39,295 nt of DNA from an uncultured Aquimarina sp. (GTDB taxonomy: Bacteria; Bacteroidota; Bacteroidia; Flavobacteriales; Flavobacteriaceae): NCBI GenBank assembly GCA_947498595.1, contig CANMKX010000035.1, forward strand, positions 1 through 39,295. The letters run 5' to 3'. The notes under the pieces are model-generated. The model ran no database searches, was not told where the DNA came from, and worked only from the letters and a program-made list of their open reading frames with translations. How positions within the stretch are numbered: position 1 is the first letter of the stretch; the number at the start of each line of letters is the position of its first letter. The position numbers were made by a program, and so were the translations under genes. Of this stretch, positions 1 to 15,075 are shown one piece after another.

Positions 1-21
1 CATTCGTGCGCTAAGCGGGTG

Positions 22-51
22 CAAAGATACACCTCTTTTTTACTTCTACAA
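22..51 (-). promoter_or_regulatory. Bacteroidota-type promoter reading out of the left edge
   Basis: On the minus strand there is a TTG (49-51), a 19-base spacer, and TATCTTTG (22-29), an exact match to the TTG-N19-TAnnTTTG pattern of Bacteroidota promoters. An ATG lies at 3-1, so the transcript serves a gene or RNA beyond the left edge that cannot be seen here. The bases between this promoter and the end of galT (52-129) are AT-rich, with no hairpin that would end the galT transcript, so readthrough into the next unit is possible. Confidence 0.6.
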
Positions 52-129
52 GCTTTTTTCTTACTTATTTCTTAATTTCATCTTAACTTTTTCTTAATAC
101 GTTAATACCGTAGCTCTTATATACCTCTA

Positions 130-1152
130 TTATTTTTCTATGGCTCTTTTTATTGTTTTTGCTGCTAACTCTGGAGTTATATCTCTTTGTGGACTTCCAA
201 ACATTTCGTATCCTACCATAAACTTCTTAACTGTTTCACTTCTCAATAAAGGTGGATAAAAACTCATATGCCAATGCCAGTGATCATTTCTATTATTATT
301 TGTTGGAGCCTGATGAATTCCGCTTGAATATGGAAAACTACAATCAAATATTTTATCGTATGCTTTTGTTATCACTGCAATTGTTTCCGCGAAAGCAATT
401 TCTTCTTCAATATTCATTTCTTCAATACTATTTTGAGCTTTGATAGGAATGATCATCGTTTCAAATGGCCATACTGCCCAAAAAGGAATTAATAGAACAA
501 AGTGTTCGTTTTGATAAAGAATTCTTTCTTCATTTTTTTGTTCTTCCTTTATATAGTCTTTTAATATTGTTTTTTGATATCTATTAAAATATTCTTTACA
601 TCTAACTTCTTTTTTTTCTACTTCATTAGGAATTGTTGATTGACTCCATATTTGGCCATGTGGATGTGGATTACTACATCCCATTACAGCTCCTTTATTC
701 TCGAATATCTGGACATATTTTATATTTTCTTCCTTTTTTAATATCTTATATTCTCTTTTCCATGCTTTAACGACTTTTGTTATTTCTATAGTTGTCATTT
801 GTGCCAGACTTTTTGAATGATCTGGACTAAAACAAATAACTTTACAAATTCCTTGTTCGGCTTCTGCTTTTAGTAGTCCTTTATTATATGTAAAGTCTTT
901 CGATTCTTTTTGCAATGCTGCGAAATCATTTTCAAAAACGTAAACATCTTTGTATTCTGGATTTTTTTGTCCATTTGCTCTTATATTCCCTGCACATAAA
1001 TAACATGAATCGTCATGCATATGTCTTTTTTCTTTTAAGACCGTTTCTTTTTGTCCTTGCCAAGGTCTTTTTGCTCTATGTGGAGATACTAACACCCACT
1101 CTCCTGTAAGAATGTTATAGCGCTTATGTGAATATTTTTGTAATTCTTTCAT
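130..1152 (-). CDS. galT: Galactose-1-phosphate uridylyltransferase
   Basis: GalT exchanges UMP between UDP-glucose and galactose-1-phosphate, the second step of the Leloir pathway, in the cytoplasm. With the start at 1152 (340 residues) the zinc-binding CxxC is at C50 and C53, and the active-site HPHGQ motif is at 163-167, where the second His is the nucleophile that carries UMP. The length is close to the usual 340-350. The open frame extends upstream to 1179, but that would overlap the preceding NTF2-like gene by 23 bases; the ATG at 1152 leaves a 4-base gap, which fits the tight spacing of this operon. It is the last gene of the eleven-gene minus-strand unit, two genes after galK. No galE lies in the window, so UDP-galactose recycling must be encoded elsewhere. 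Confidence 0.95.
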   Translation of the reverse strand: MKELQKYSHKRYNILTGEWVLVSPHRAKRPWQGQKETVLKEKRHMHDDSCYLCAGNIRANGQKNPEYKDVYVFENDFAALQKESKDFTYNKGLLKAEAEQGICKVICFSPDHSKSLAQMTTIEITKVVKAWKREYKILKKEENIKYVQIFENKGAVMGCSNPHPHGQIWSQSTIPNEVEKKEVRCKEYFNRYQKTILKDYIKEEQKNEERILYQNEHFVLLIPFWAVWPFETMIIPIKAQNSIEEMNIEEEIAFAETIAVITKAYDKIFDCSFPYSSGIHQAPTNNNRNDHWHWHMSFYPPLLRSETVKKFMVGYEMFGSPQRDITPELAAKTIKRAIEK

Positions 1153-1156
1153 TTTA

Positions 1157-1582
1157 CTAGCAAGAAGTGTCTGCAACAATTTTCCATTCTCCGTTTATCT
1201 TTCTAAAAATGATCATAAAAACACCGTCTGCATTTCCTACTTTACGTACCAAATGATACTCTCCCATTACCCAATATACGTCTTCACCTGCTTTTGATAT
1301 GTCATTTATTTTGAATTGTAATGTTCCTGTATGCTCTTTAGATGGATATCCTTTTTTATAATTATCTAATGTTTGTTGCCACCCTAATGTCAATCCGTTA
1401 CTCCCATAAAATTTTAATGAATCTGATTTCCAATATCCTTGCATAAATCCTTCTAAGTCATGATTAGACCATGCTTTTTCTTGAGCTTTCATTATATTTA
1501 TAATTGCTTTTTTTTCTAGCTCAACTTGTCCTTGACAATACATGGTAATCATGATTGTCATTATAAACATTATTTTTTTCAT
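1157..1582 (-). CDS. Secreted NTF2-like (DUF4440/SnoaL-type) protein
   Basis: A protein of 141 residues with an N-terminal hydrophobic signal (about residues 3-18), followed by a single NTF2-like fold of the DUF4440 type. The opening helix region with AWSNHDLEGFM and the terminal strands with IIFRKINGEWKIV are typical of the family. Such proteins are small alpha+beta barrels, some enzymatic and some binding proteins; no catalytic residues can be assigned here. It sits between galK (2-base gap) and galT (4-base gap), so it is co-transcribed with the galactose genes, but its role in them is unknown. A periplasmic location is inferred from the signal. A Cys at residue 16 lies near the signal end, but the residues before it are a poor lipobox. 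Confidence 0.75.
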   Translation of the reverse strand: MKKIMFIMTIMITMYCQGQVELEKKAIINIMKAQEKAWSNHDLEGFMQGYWKSDSLKFYGSNGLTLGWQQTLDNYKKGYPSKEHTGTLQFKINDISKAGEDVYWVMGEYHLVRKVGNADGVFMIIFRKINGEWKIVADTSC

Positions 1583-1584
1583 CT

Positions 1585-2733
1585 TTAGTTTATTATTCTT
1601 GTCCCTTTTCCTATTTCTATTTTATAAACGCTACATTTTTTACGAAACCTATTTTCATATTCTTTCGTAATTGTTCCTATTACTTTATTTTTTATATCTT
1701 TTTTTATTATATTAATTGTACATCCGCCAAAACCTCCTCCCATCATTCTTGCTCCTATAATTTCTTTATGTTTTTTTGTTTCTTCAACTAGCAAATCTAA
1801 CTCTGGACAACTTACATTGTATTGTTTTTGTAATCCTTCATGAGAATCATACATTAACGCTCCAACTTTTTTTAGTTCATCTTTTTTTATATGTTCAACA
1901 GAATCTAATACTCTTTCATTTTCTTCTATTACGTATTTTGCTTTTTGATACTCTTCTATTGTTAATATAGTTTTGTTTTTTTCTAAATCATTAATAGTTA
2001 CATTTCTCAATGTGTCTTTCTTTAGTTTCTTCGCTACACGCTCACAGGTTTCTCTCCTATTATTATATGCTGAATCTGCTAAGTTATGCTTCACATTTGT
2101 ATTAATTAATATAAGTTCATATTCTAAGAAATCTATTGCTACTATTTTTGATTTTATCGTTTGACAATCTAATAGAAGTACATTTTTTTCTTCCCCAAAC
2201 ATACTTGCATATTGATCCATAATACCGCATTGTACTCCTACAGCATTTTGTTCTGCTTTTTGAGAAATAAATATCATTTCTCTTTTAGTTAGTTTTAAAT
2301 CATATATTTCATTTAATCCATATACAATACTATTCTCTAATGCTGCCGATGAAGATAATCCTGCTCCTAATGGGATATCTCCTCCAAAGACAAGATCAAA
2401 ACCTTGAATTAATTTCCTTGTTTTTTGCAATTCTATGATAATTCCTATACAATAATTTCTCCATCCTCCATTTTCTTGTATTTCGATTTTTTGAATATCA
2501 AAAGAATATTTTTCAGCTAAATCATCTGCTATAATGGTACATTGGTTTGTCTGATTTTTCTGAATTAAAGCAAATATCCCTTTATTGATCGCTGCTGGCA
2601 AAACAAATCCATTATTATAATCTGTATGTTCACCTATTAGATTAATTCTTCCTGGCGAAAATATTTTTATTGGTTCTTTTTGAAAGTGTTTTTTAAAAAC
2701 TTTTTCCAGCGATTCCATTTTCAGGTTATTCAT
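1585..2733 (-). CDS. galK: Galactokinase
   Basis: GalK phosphorylates alpha-D-galactose with ATP to galactose-1-phosphate, the first step of the Leloir pathway. The protein has 382 residues, normal for the family. The galactokinase signature GRINLIGEHTDYNNG is near the N-terminus, the GHMP ATP-binding loop reads PLGAGLSSSAALE in the first third, and the C-terminal GHMP motif reads RMMGGGFGGC. Its start overlaps the stop of the upstream acetyltransferase by 4 bases (ATGA arrangement), pointing to translational coupling. An alternative in-frame ATG five codons downstream cannot be excluded. In the proposed locus it would take up galactose released from galactosyl-hydroxylysine, or from any other beta-galactoside cleaved by the GH2 enzyme. 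Confidence 0.95.
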   Translation of the reverse strand: MNNLKMESLEKVFKKHFQKEPIKIFSPGRINLIGEHTDYNNGFVLPAAINKGIFALIQKNQTNQCTIIADDLAEKYSFDIQKIEIQENGGWRNYCIGIIIELQKTRKLIQGFDLVFGGDIPLGAGLSSSAALENSIVYGLNEIYDLKLTKREMIFISQKAEQNAVGVQCGIMDQYASMFGEEKNVLLLDCQTIKSKIVAIDFLEYELILINTNVKHNLADSAYNNRRETCERVAKKLKKDTLRNVTINDLEKNKTILTIEEYQKAKYVIEENERVLDSVEHIKKDELKKVGALMYDSHEGLQKQYNVSCPELDLLVEETKKHKEIIGARMMGGGFGGCTINIIKKDIKNKVIGTITKEYENRFRKKCSVYKIEIGKGTRIIN

Positions 2734-3191
2734 GTATCTAAACGTATTCTCATTGTTGTAATATATTTCTTGAATCCTGCTTTTTCGTACGCTCTAATAG
2801 CTGGTTCATTACCATCATATACATCTAATTTTATTTCGTATATTTTTCGTTGTTTACACCATTCTGTTAATACTTCTACTATTTGCTTATTCACTCCTTT
2901 CCCTCTATGTTCTTCATCTACAAACATAAATCCTAAGTATCCATATTCTTTATGGTCTAGGTATGGTTTTGCTTGTAATATTTTCACATAACCTGATGCT
3001 ACTATTTTCTCATTATATGTTGCTACATATACCTCAGAAGTTTTCTTTTCGATTAATTCTAGAAGGTCATAATAATTAATATGTTCTTCTTTAAGTGTAG
3101 GATCATAAGGTCTTTCTGCTATAATAATTCCTTGTTCGAATTGTAATAATATTTCTATATCTGCAGCAACTGCTTTTCTAATTTTATACAT
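2730..3191 (-). CDS. GNAT family N-acetyltransferase
   Basis: A 153-residue single-domain GNAT protein that would transfer an acetyl group from acetyl-CoA to an amine. The acetyl-CoA pyrophosphate loop is visible as EEHRGKGVNKQIVEVL near residues 94-109, followed by LDVYDGNEPAIRAYEKAGF, the typical motif B region. The substrate cannot be read from the sequence. It lies between the sodium/sugar symporter (16-base gap) and galK (4-base overlap), so it is part of the operon. Because the neighbours appear to handle hydroxylysine and its sugar, an amine such as hydroxylysine or an amino sugar is a possible acceptor, but this is speculation. Confidence 0.85.
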   Translation of the reverse strand: MYKIRKAVAADIEILLQFEQGIIIAERPYDPTLKEEHINYYDLLELIEKKTSEVYVATYNEKIVASGYVKILQAKPYLDHKEYGYLGFMFVDEEHRGKGVNKQIVEVLTEWCKQRKIYEIKLDVYDGNEPAIRAYEKAGFKKYITTMRIRLDT

Positions 3192-3207
3192 TAGGGCGTT
3201 TCTTATT

Positions 3208-4794
3208 TTATGCGAAATAAATATAAATACTTATTACTATAATTGATATTGCAATCCCTGTTATTTTCAAATATTTCCAAGGATTTATGTCTACTTGTTC
3301 TGTATATTTCTGAATATATGCTTCATTTCTTGGATACATTTTTCCTATTATCAACATAATTATTATATTAATTACAAATAGTATTGCCATAATATGTAAG
3401 AAATGTGGGTATTCTCCTCCACTTGCAATTAATATTGGTTTGATCATGAACTGACTTATACTATATAATATAACTCCAGAAATCAATGCTATTTTGGCTG
3501 CTATTGCTGGTACGTATTTAGTTGTGTATCCTACTACAATTATTGTTAAAATAGGAATGCTGTAGCATCCATTCACTTCTTGTAGGTACTCAAAAATTGA
3601 AGATGCATTTGCTAATAGTGGTGCAATACACATCGCTAATGCCGCTAATCCTAATCCAAATGTTTTCCCAGCTTTTACTACTTCTTTTTCTGTAGCGTCT
3701 TCTTTTATATAAGATTTATAAATATCAATTCCAAAAAGTGTTACTGAACTGTTTAAGGCTGAATTAAATGAACTTAATATAGCTCCAAACAACACTGCTG
3801 CGAAAAAACCTACTAATCCTAATGGTAATACTTTTGCTACTAAGGTTGGATATGCTTCGTCTGGGTTTTCTAAGGTATTTCCGAACATATGGTACGCAAT
3901 AATTCCTGGTAGTACTACCATTAATGGTCCTAATATTTTTAAAAATGATGCTAACAATAGTCCTTTTTGACCTTCTTTTAAATTTTTAGCTCCTAATGCT
4001 CGTTGTATTATAGCTTGATTGGTTCCCCAATAGAATAATTGCACTAACATCATTCCTGTAAATATTGTAGAAAAGGGTACTGATGCTGTTTCATTTCCTA
4101 ATGATTTAAATTTTTCGGGGTGAGTATCTATTATAGTGGTTAATCCAGATACTAAACTCCCTTCTCCTATTGCTAATAATCCAAAAATTGGAATCATCAA
4201 CCCTCCTATCAATAATCCTATTGCATTAATAGTATCTGATACTGCTACAGCTTTTAATCCTCCAAAAACTGCATAAATTGATCCTATTATTCCTATACTC
4301 CAAACTGTTATCCATAATGCTTTTGTATCTGACACTCCTAATATTTCTGGTACATTAAACATGGTATTAATTGCTAATGCTCCTGAGTATAATACAATTG
4401 GTAACAATACAATAACATATCCACTTAGGAATAGTCCAGAAGTAAGTGTTTTGGTCATTTTATCATATCTTCTTTCTAAAAACTGGGGAACTGTTGTTAT
4501 TCCTCCTTTAAGATATCTTGGTAGCAGAAATACAGCAGTAATAACCATTGCTATTGCTGCTAATGTCTCCCAAGCCATTACTAGAATTCCTTCTTTAAAT
4601 GCTGCTCCGTTAAGTCCTACTATTTGTTCTGTAGATAAGTTGGTTAATAATAATGATCCTGCAATTACTATTCCTGTAAGGCTTCTTCCTCCTAAGAAAT
4701 ATCCATCTGATGAAGATTCGTTAGTTTTTCTACTTGCTAAATAGGAAATAATGGCTACTAGTATTGTAAAGCCTAAAAATGTGACAAATTGCAT
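3208..4794 (-). CDS. Sodium:solute symporter (SSS/SLC5 family), probable sugar carrier
   Basis: A 528-residue inner-membrane protein with about 14 hydrophobic segments along its length, of the SLC5/SSS family that imports sugars, amino acids or vitamins with sodium. The DGYFLGGRSLTG stretch after the first membrane segment and the long conserved core with AVFGGLKAVAVSDTINA are characteristic. The closest well-known relatives by pattern are the sodium/galactose and sodium/glucose type carriers. Its place directly after the beta-galactosidase gene (7-base gap) and before the galactose kinase module supports galactose, or a galactose-containing compound, as cargo. No second transporter is present in the operon, so uptake of hydroxylysine or 3-hydroxyproline would rely on other genes. 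Confidence 0.88.
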   Translation of the reverse strand: MQFVTFLGFTILVAIISYLASRKTNESSSDGYFLGGRSLTGIVIAGSLLLTNLSTEQIVGLNGAAFKEGILVMAWETLAAIAMVITAVFLLPRYLKGGITTVPQFLERRYDKMTKTLTSGLFLSGYVIVLLPIVLYSGALAINTMFNVPEILGVSDTKALWITVWSIGIIGSIYAVFGGLKAVAVSDTINAIGLLIGGLMIPIFGLLAIGEGSLVSGLTTIIDTHPEKFKSLGNETASVPFSTIFTGMMLVQLFYWGTNQAIIQRALGAKNLKEGQKGLLLASFLKILGPLMVVLPGIIAYHMFGNTLENPDEAYPTLVAKVLPLGLVGFFAAVLFGAILSSFNSALNSSVTLFGIDIYKSYIKEDATEKEVVKAGKTFGLGLAALAMCIAPLLANASSIFEYLQEVNGCYSIPILTIIVVGYTTKYVPAIAAKIALISGVILYSISQFMIKPILIASGGEYPHFLHIMAILFVINIIIMLIIGKMYPRNEAYIQKYTEQVDINPWKYLKITGIAISIIVISIYIYFA

Positions 4795-4801
4795 ATTCTA
4801 A

Positions 4802-11009
<6,208 letters not shown>

Positions 11010-11014
11010 CTTCT

Positions 11015-13021
11015 TTATTCCTCTAATAATAACATAATAATATGTGCTGCACTCCAACTAAAATTTTGAGCGTTCAATCCTTCTCCTGTAATAGGATGAT
11101 AATTTTCTCTAATAGCTTCTCCTTTTCCTAAAATTCCTTTTCCTCCTTTTAAAATATCTTTTGTTGCTTGTGTTGCTTCTTTATCAAATCCATAGTTTCT
11201 TAATGCTTTTACGCCAAAGTATGCTTGATCTAACCAATTGGGTCCACGCCAGTATCCTTTTAATGGATTAAATTTAGGATGGTCTGCACTCATTGTTTGA
11301 AATGGGACTTTGGTATAGAATTTAGTAGTATCCAACATTTTTTCTACAACTGCGTTTGCTTGATCTTGAGTAGCTGCTTTTGCCCATAATGCAGTCCAGC
11401 CTTCACTTCCTTCTCCTTTAATAAATTTCTTCCCATCTAATGTTGTGTCATAAAACCATCCGTCTACAGTATCATAAAATTGTTCTTGAATTTTTTCTTT
11501 TAAGATATTGGCTTCATTTATATATGATTTTGCTTCTTCCTCTTTATGCAATATGGTTGCTAATTTTGCTAAAAACTGTTTTTCTGCATAGAGATATGCA
11601 TTCAAATCTACACTCTCTTGATTTATGGAATAAGCTCCTTCTTGATTCTTTACTATTTTTGAATCATCAAATCTGATCGCATTGTCCATTCCGCTCTCCC
11701 ATTTTGCTGCAATCAAACTTCCATCTGTAGAACCATACTCACATAAACCATCTTGATCATGATCTCTTTTGGCATACCACCAATAATGATATTTTTTAAG
11801 TTTTGGATACATCTCTGCTACAAATTCTTTTTTTGAATCTGCTTTATATATCTTATGTACCGCCCATGCAGATAATGGTGGTTTTGTATCTCTATAATTG
11901 TGTTTTTCTATAGTAGTATCTCTATACACTACATCTACAATAAATCCATCTTCTTTCTGAAATTCAAACATTAAACGTATCTGTTTTTTTGCCAAATCCG
12001 GATCATATTTTGCTACTCCTACTGCTTGTTTCCATGTATCCCATGACCAAAACCCATGAAACCATTTATAGTGATAGCTTGGAAACATTCCTTCATGTTT
12101 TATTTCTCCTGCAGGAATTCTCCAATTATTTTGTAATGTTATTATTGTTTTAGCTAATAGCTGCTTATATTTTTCTTCATCAAATTCTATTCGTTTTTGA
12201 TTGAGTAATGCTACTATTTGAGCTTCTTTTTCTTGTTTTCTTTTTTCTATAAGCTCTTCAAAAATTGTTTGATTTATTTTCTGCTTTTCTAATTCCCATG
12301 AATATTCTGGAAAAATAAATGTTTGTGATATTTCTTTTTCTAAAGATTCTTGAGGTTGTAATATTATTTTTTGTTCTTTAGTTGTGTATTTATTCTCTTT
12401 GAGGAGTATTGCATCTTTTTCTTCAAACTTTATATGTCCTATGGCATTTGATTTTTCAGAAATTATTTCTAATTCATTTCCATTTTTTCTTAAAAAAATA
12501 TCTTCGGTAAAAATCGATCCTCTCCAGTGAGTCTCAAGCGTTATTTTATTTTTTGAAGTATTTGTGATTTTTGTTTTAATTAGCGCTGTATGTCCTGATA
12601 AAAAAGTTAATTCTTGATCGATTTTAAAATCTTTTTGCGTGTATTCTTGTTCTAAATGACTGTTGTAACTAATTTGTTTTGTAGGTATTAATGTTTTTTC
12701 TATTCCATTTTGCTTTATCGCTAATTGAGAAAGTGCAGGACTGCTCCATATTCCGTTTTGTTGCGTCATTAAAAACGGTCCTGAAAAACCTCCGTATCCA
12801 TTAATGCTATCTGGAAAACTATATGCAAACCATGCTCCTTGGTCTGAATACATCAGTATTTTTTTATCTTTTATAGTTTTAGGAGTTCCAACGTAGTTTA
12901 ATACATCTTGACTTTTCAATAAATTTGCCGAAATAGGTTGCTCTATTTCTATATTCTTAGGTTCTTTTTTACAGCTTATAGCTATAATTACTATTAATAA
13001 TATGAGAATCTTTTTATACAT
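11015..13021 (-). CDS. MGH1/GH63-like glycoside hydrolase, lipoprotein
   Basis: A 668-residue protein with a lipoprotein signal (lipobox ending at C17, followed by KKE). An N-terminal beta-rich region of about 270 residues precedes an (alpha/alpha)6-barrel domain of the MGH1/GH63/GH37 kind. Recognisable stretches are HGFWSWDTWKQAVG, the acidic DHDQDGLCEYGSTDGS, WESGMDNAIRFDD, and the C-terminal GYWRGPNWLDQAYFG. Enzymes of this clan are inverting alpha-glycosidases: GH63 alpha-glucosidase I cuts alpha-1,2-linked glucose, MGH cuts mannosylglycerate, and GH37 cuts trehalose. The exact substrate cannot be read. Because it is co-transcribed with a periplasmic beta-galactosidase and a hydroxylysine-type kinase, I infer removal of the alpha-1,2-glucose from glucosyl-galactosyl-hydroxylysine. 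Its start overlaps the aldose epimerase gene by 8 bases. Confidence 0.82.
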   Translation of the reverse strand: MYKKILILLIVIIAISCKKEPKNIEIEQPISANLLKSQDVLNYVGTPKTIKDKKILMYSDQGAWFAYSFPDSINGYGGFSGPFLMTQQNGIWSSPALSQLAIKQNGIEKTLIPTKQISYNSHLEQEYTQKDFKIDQELTFLSGHTALIKTKITNTSKNKITLETHWRGSIFTEDIFLRKNGNELEIISEKSNAIGHIKFEEKDAILLKENKYTTKEQKIILQPQESLEKEISQTFIFPEYSWELEKQKINQTIFEELIEKRKQEKEAQIVALLNQKRIEFDEEKYKQLLAKTIITLQNNWRIPAGEIKHEGMFPSYHYKWFHGFWSWDTWKQAVGVAKYDPDLAKKQIRLMFEFQKEDGFIVDVVYRDTTIEKHNYRDTKPPLSAWAVHKIYKADSKKEFVAEMYPKLKKYHYWWYAKRDHDQDGLCEYGSTDGSLIAAKWESGMDNAIRFDDSKIVKNQEGAYSINQESVDLNAYLYAEKQFLAKLATILHKEEEAKSYINEANILKEKIQEQFYDTVDGWFYDTTLDGKKFIKGEGSEGWTALWAKAATQDQANAVVEKMLDTTKFYTKVPFQTMSADHPKFNPLKGYWRGPNWLDQAYFGVKALRNYGFDKEATQATKDILKGGKGILGKGEAIRENYHPITGEGLNAQNFSWSAAHIIMLLLEE

Positions 13022-13931
13022 AAGAAGTATTTATTTTGGTATTAATAGTCCATGCATATTTTTCTTGAGGTTTTAACTCTATTATTCCTTCTTTGTTATT
13101 AAATGCATTTATATTTCCCGTCATTGGTTCTATTGCTATTCTGGTTCTATCGTCAGGCGTATATAATTGGACATATTTTTCTACGGCATCGTGTTCCATT
13201 TCTATTTTATAAGAAGGAGTTTTCAATTGTATTTTAGGTGTTGTTGCTATAAATGCTGTATCAAAATATTGCTGCTTTACTACTATTTCTGTTTTTTCAT
13301 ATCTTTCTTTACTTATCGGAATCATAGAATCATCGCATAAAATTCTCTTTTCGAAGGAAGTTTTTAATATACTATTTTTCAGGTCATTTGTTTTAAAGTA
13401 TGGATGCCATCCTATCGTAAAGGGAAAACTTTCTGTATCCAAATTTTGGACTTCAATTTTAGTTGTTAAATGTCCTATGGATTGTATTACATAATATATT
13501 TTTATCGAAAATTTAAATGGAAATCCTTTTATCAATTCGTTGGAAATATATTTCAGTGTTATATATGCTTCTTTTTGATTTGTTTTGATTTCTTCTATAA
13601 GAAATTCTTTATCAGCAATACACCCATGGATTGCATGTCCTCTTGTTTTTTCGTTTATCGGTAATTGATATTCTTTCTCTTTATATCTATAATGTCCATT
13701 TTTCACTCTATTCGCAAACGGAAATAATAGTGCTGAAACATATTCTTCTTGGTATTTTTTTATTCCTTTTTCGTCAATTGTTATTCCATCTATAATTGCT
13801 ATACCATTGACTTTGATTTGTTGTATTGATCCGCCTAAGTTTTGAAAAATCTTGCATGAGAGATTATCTCCTTCTATGTGTATATGGGATAATTTTTTGT
13901 TTTGAAGAGATCTAATTTTTGATACCATCAT
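13014..13931 (-). CDS. galM: Aldose 1-epimerase (galactose mutarotase family)
   Basis: A 305-residue protein of the GalM fold, which interconverts alpha and beta anomers of free sugars; GalK needs alpha-D-galactose, while beta-galactosidase releases the beta form. The first catalytic-region His lies in RGHAIHGCIAD, the second in IGWHPYFKTND, and the general-base Glu in RIAIEPMTGNINAFNN. No signal peptide is present, so it should act in the cytoplasm. It overlaps the downstream alpha-glycosidase gene by 8 bases and follows the hydroxyproline dehydratase gene by 22 bases. A second in-frame ATG immediately after the first makes the exact start uncertain by one codon. The family also includes epimerases for phosphorylated or other hexoses, so galactose is inferred from the neighbours. 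Confidence 0.85.
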   Translation of the reverse strand: MMVSKIRSLQNKKLSHIHIEGDNLSCKIFQNLGGSIQQIKVNGIAIIDGITIDEKGIKKYQEEYVSALLFPFANRVKNGHYRYKEKEYQLPINEKTRGHAIHGCIADKEFLIEEIKTNQKEAYITLKYISNELIKGFPFKFSIKIYYVIQSIGHLTTKIEVQNLDTESFPFTIGWHPYFKTNDLKNSILKTSFEKRILCDDSMIPISKERYEKTEIVVKQQYFDTAFIATTPKIQLKTPSYKIEMEHDAVEKYVQLYTPDDRTRIAIEPMTGNINAFNNKEGIIELKPQEKYAWTINTKINTSYV

Positions 13932-13953
13932 GAAAAATATCGGAAATTCTTTT

Positions 13954-15033
13954 TTACCTTAAAATAAAACCCTTTTTCATTGGGTCGTTAGGATCTATCA
14001 CAAAGGTTTGCATTCCTGTAATATGTGCTGTTCCTTCAACCTGAGGAATAACTGCTGTAAATGGTCCAAAATCTTGTTCATCTACTAAAGATCCTTTAAA
14101 TACAGATCCAGTAATACTCTCTACTGTAAATATTTGGTTGTATTCTATTTCTTTTCTTGCTCTATGAATGGCTACTCTACCAGAAACTCCAGATCCAGTT
14201 GGACAACGATCGACTTCTCCTTCTGCAAATACACATACATTACGACTATCGACTGGATTTGTTATTGCTTCTCCTATAAAAATGGTTCCGTATAAAAAAC
14301 TTAAATCTTCTTCGTATGGATGTAAAATTTCTTTATCGGCTTCCATTACTGCATGTTTTATATCCATTCCTTTAGAAATAATAGATCGATAAGAATCTGT
14401 TGTAAGATCAAAATCGAAATTATTTTTTGCCATATTTACATATGCATAAAAAGCACCTCCATAAGCTAGATCATATATAACCTCTCCTATTCCTGGTACT
14501 ACAATTTTTCTATCTAGTCCTACAACAAAACTAGGTACACAATGAAAACGAACTCCTGTCACTTTCCCTTCTTTCACATGTGTATAAGAAGTAATTCTAC
14601 CGCAAGGTGCATCAATTTTAAGGATATTATCTCCTTCTTTTACATCAATCCATTTTAACTCAACTGCTAATGTCGATATTGCTATTATAGCATGTCCACA
14701 CATTGTACTATATCCTTCGTTATGCAAAAAAATAATTCCGAAATCTCCTTCATCATCATTTGGTGGCAATAAGATACATCCATACATATCTGCATGTCCT
14801 CTTGGTTCAAACATTAATGCTGTTCGTAAATCATCATAATTTTCTTTACAATACCTACGATATTCTAATACTGAATTCCCTTTTAATTCTGGAAATCCAT
14901 CTACAATTACTCGTAGTGGTTCTCCCCCTGTATGCATATCGATTGTTTTTATTTGCAGCCAGTCTACTGGTGGAGTAAAGTTTGTTTGTGTTATTATTTT
15001 TTGATATGTACTTAATTGTGTTGTTGCGCTCAT
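13954..15033 (-). CDS. lhpH: trans-3-hydroxy-L-proline dehydratase (proline racemase family)
   Basis: A 359-residue member of the proline racemase fold. Racemases and 4-hydroxyproline epimerases use two cysteines; here the first is present (C112 in MCGH), but the second motif reads DRCPTGSG, which places Thr279 where racemases have the Cys of RSPCGTG. This Cys/Thr pair is the mark of trans-3-hydroxy-L-proline dehydratases such as human L3HYPDH. The text around it (MHTGGEPLR, MFEPRGHADMYG, FLHNEGYSTMCGHA) also follows that enzyme closely. It would dehydrate trans-3-hydroxy-L-proline to delta1-pyrroline-2-carboxylate, which the upstream neighbour can reduce to proline. That residue is found in collagen, especially type IV. 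The gap to the upstream gene is 42 bases. It is very unlikely to be a racemase, given Thr279. Confidence 0.9.
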   Translation of the reverse strand: MSATTQLSTYQKIITQTNFTPPVDWLQIKTIDMHTGGEPLRVIVDGFPELKGNSVLEYRRYCKENYDDLRTALMFEPRGHADMYGCILLPPNDDEGDFGIIFLHNEGYSTMCGHAIIAISTLAVELKWIDVKEGDNILKIDAPCGRITSYTHVKEGKVTGVRFHCVPSFVVGLDRKIVVPGIGEVIYDLAYGGAFYAYVNMAKNNFDFDLTTDSYRSIISKGMDIKHAVMEADKEILHPYEEDLSFLYGTIFIGEAITNPVDSRNVCVFAEGEVDRCPTGSGVSGRVAIHRARKEIEYNQIFTVESITGSVFKGSLVDEQDFGPFTAVIPQVEGTAHITGMQTFVIDPNDPMKKGFILR

Positions 15034-15075
15034 CGTTACTATAGTATGTACCTTGTTTTATATGTCTTATAAAAT

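Noticed and set aside
13954..15033. Annotation as proline racemase or 4-hydroxyproline epimerase.
   Set aside because: The second catalytic Cys is replaced by Thr279 and the flanking text follows trans-3-hydroxyproline dehydratases.
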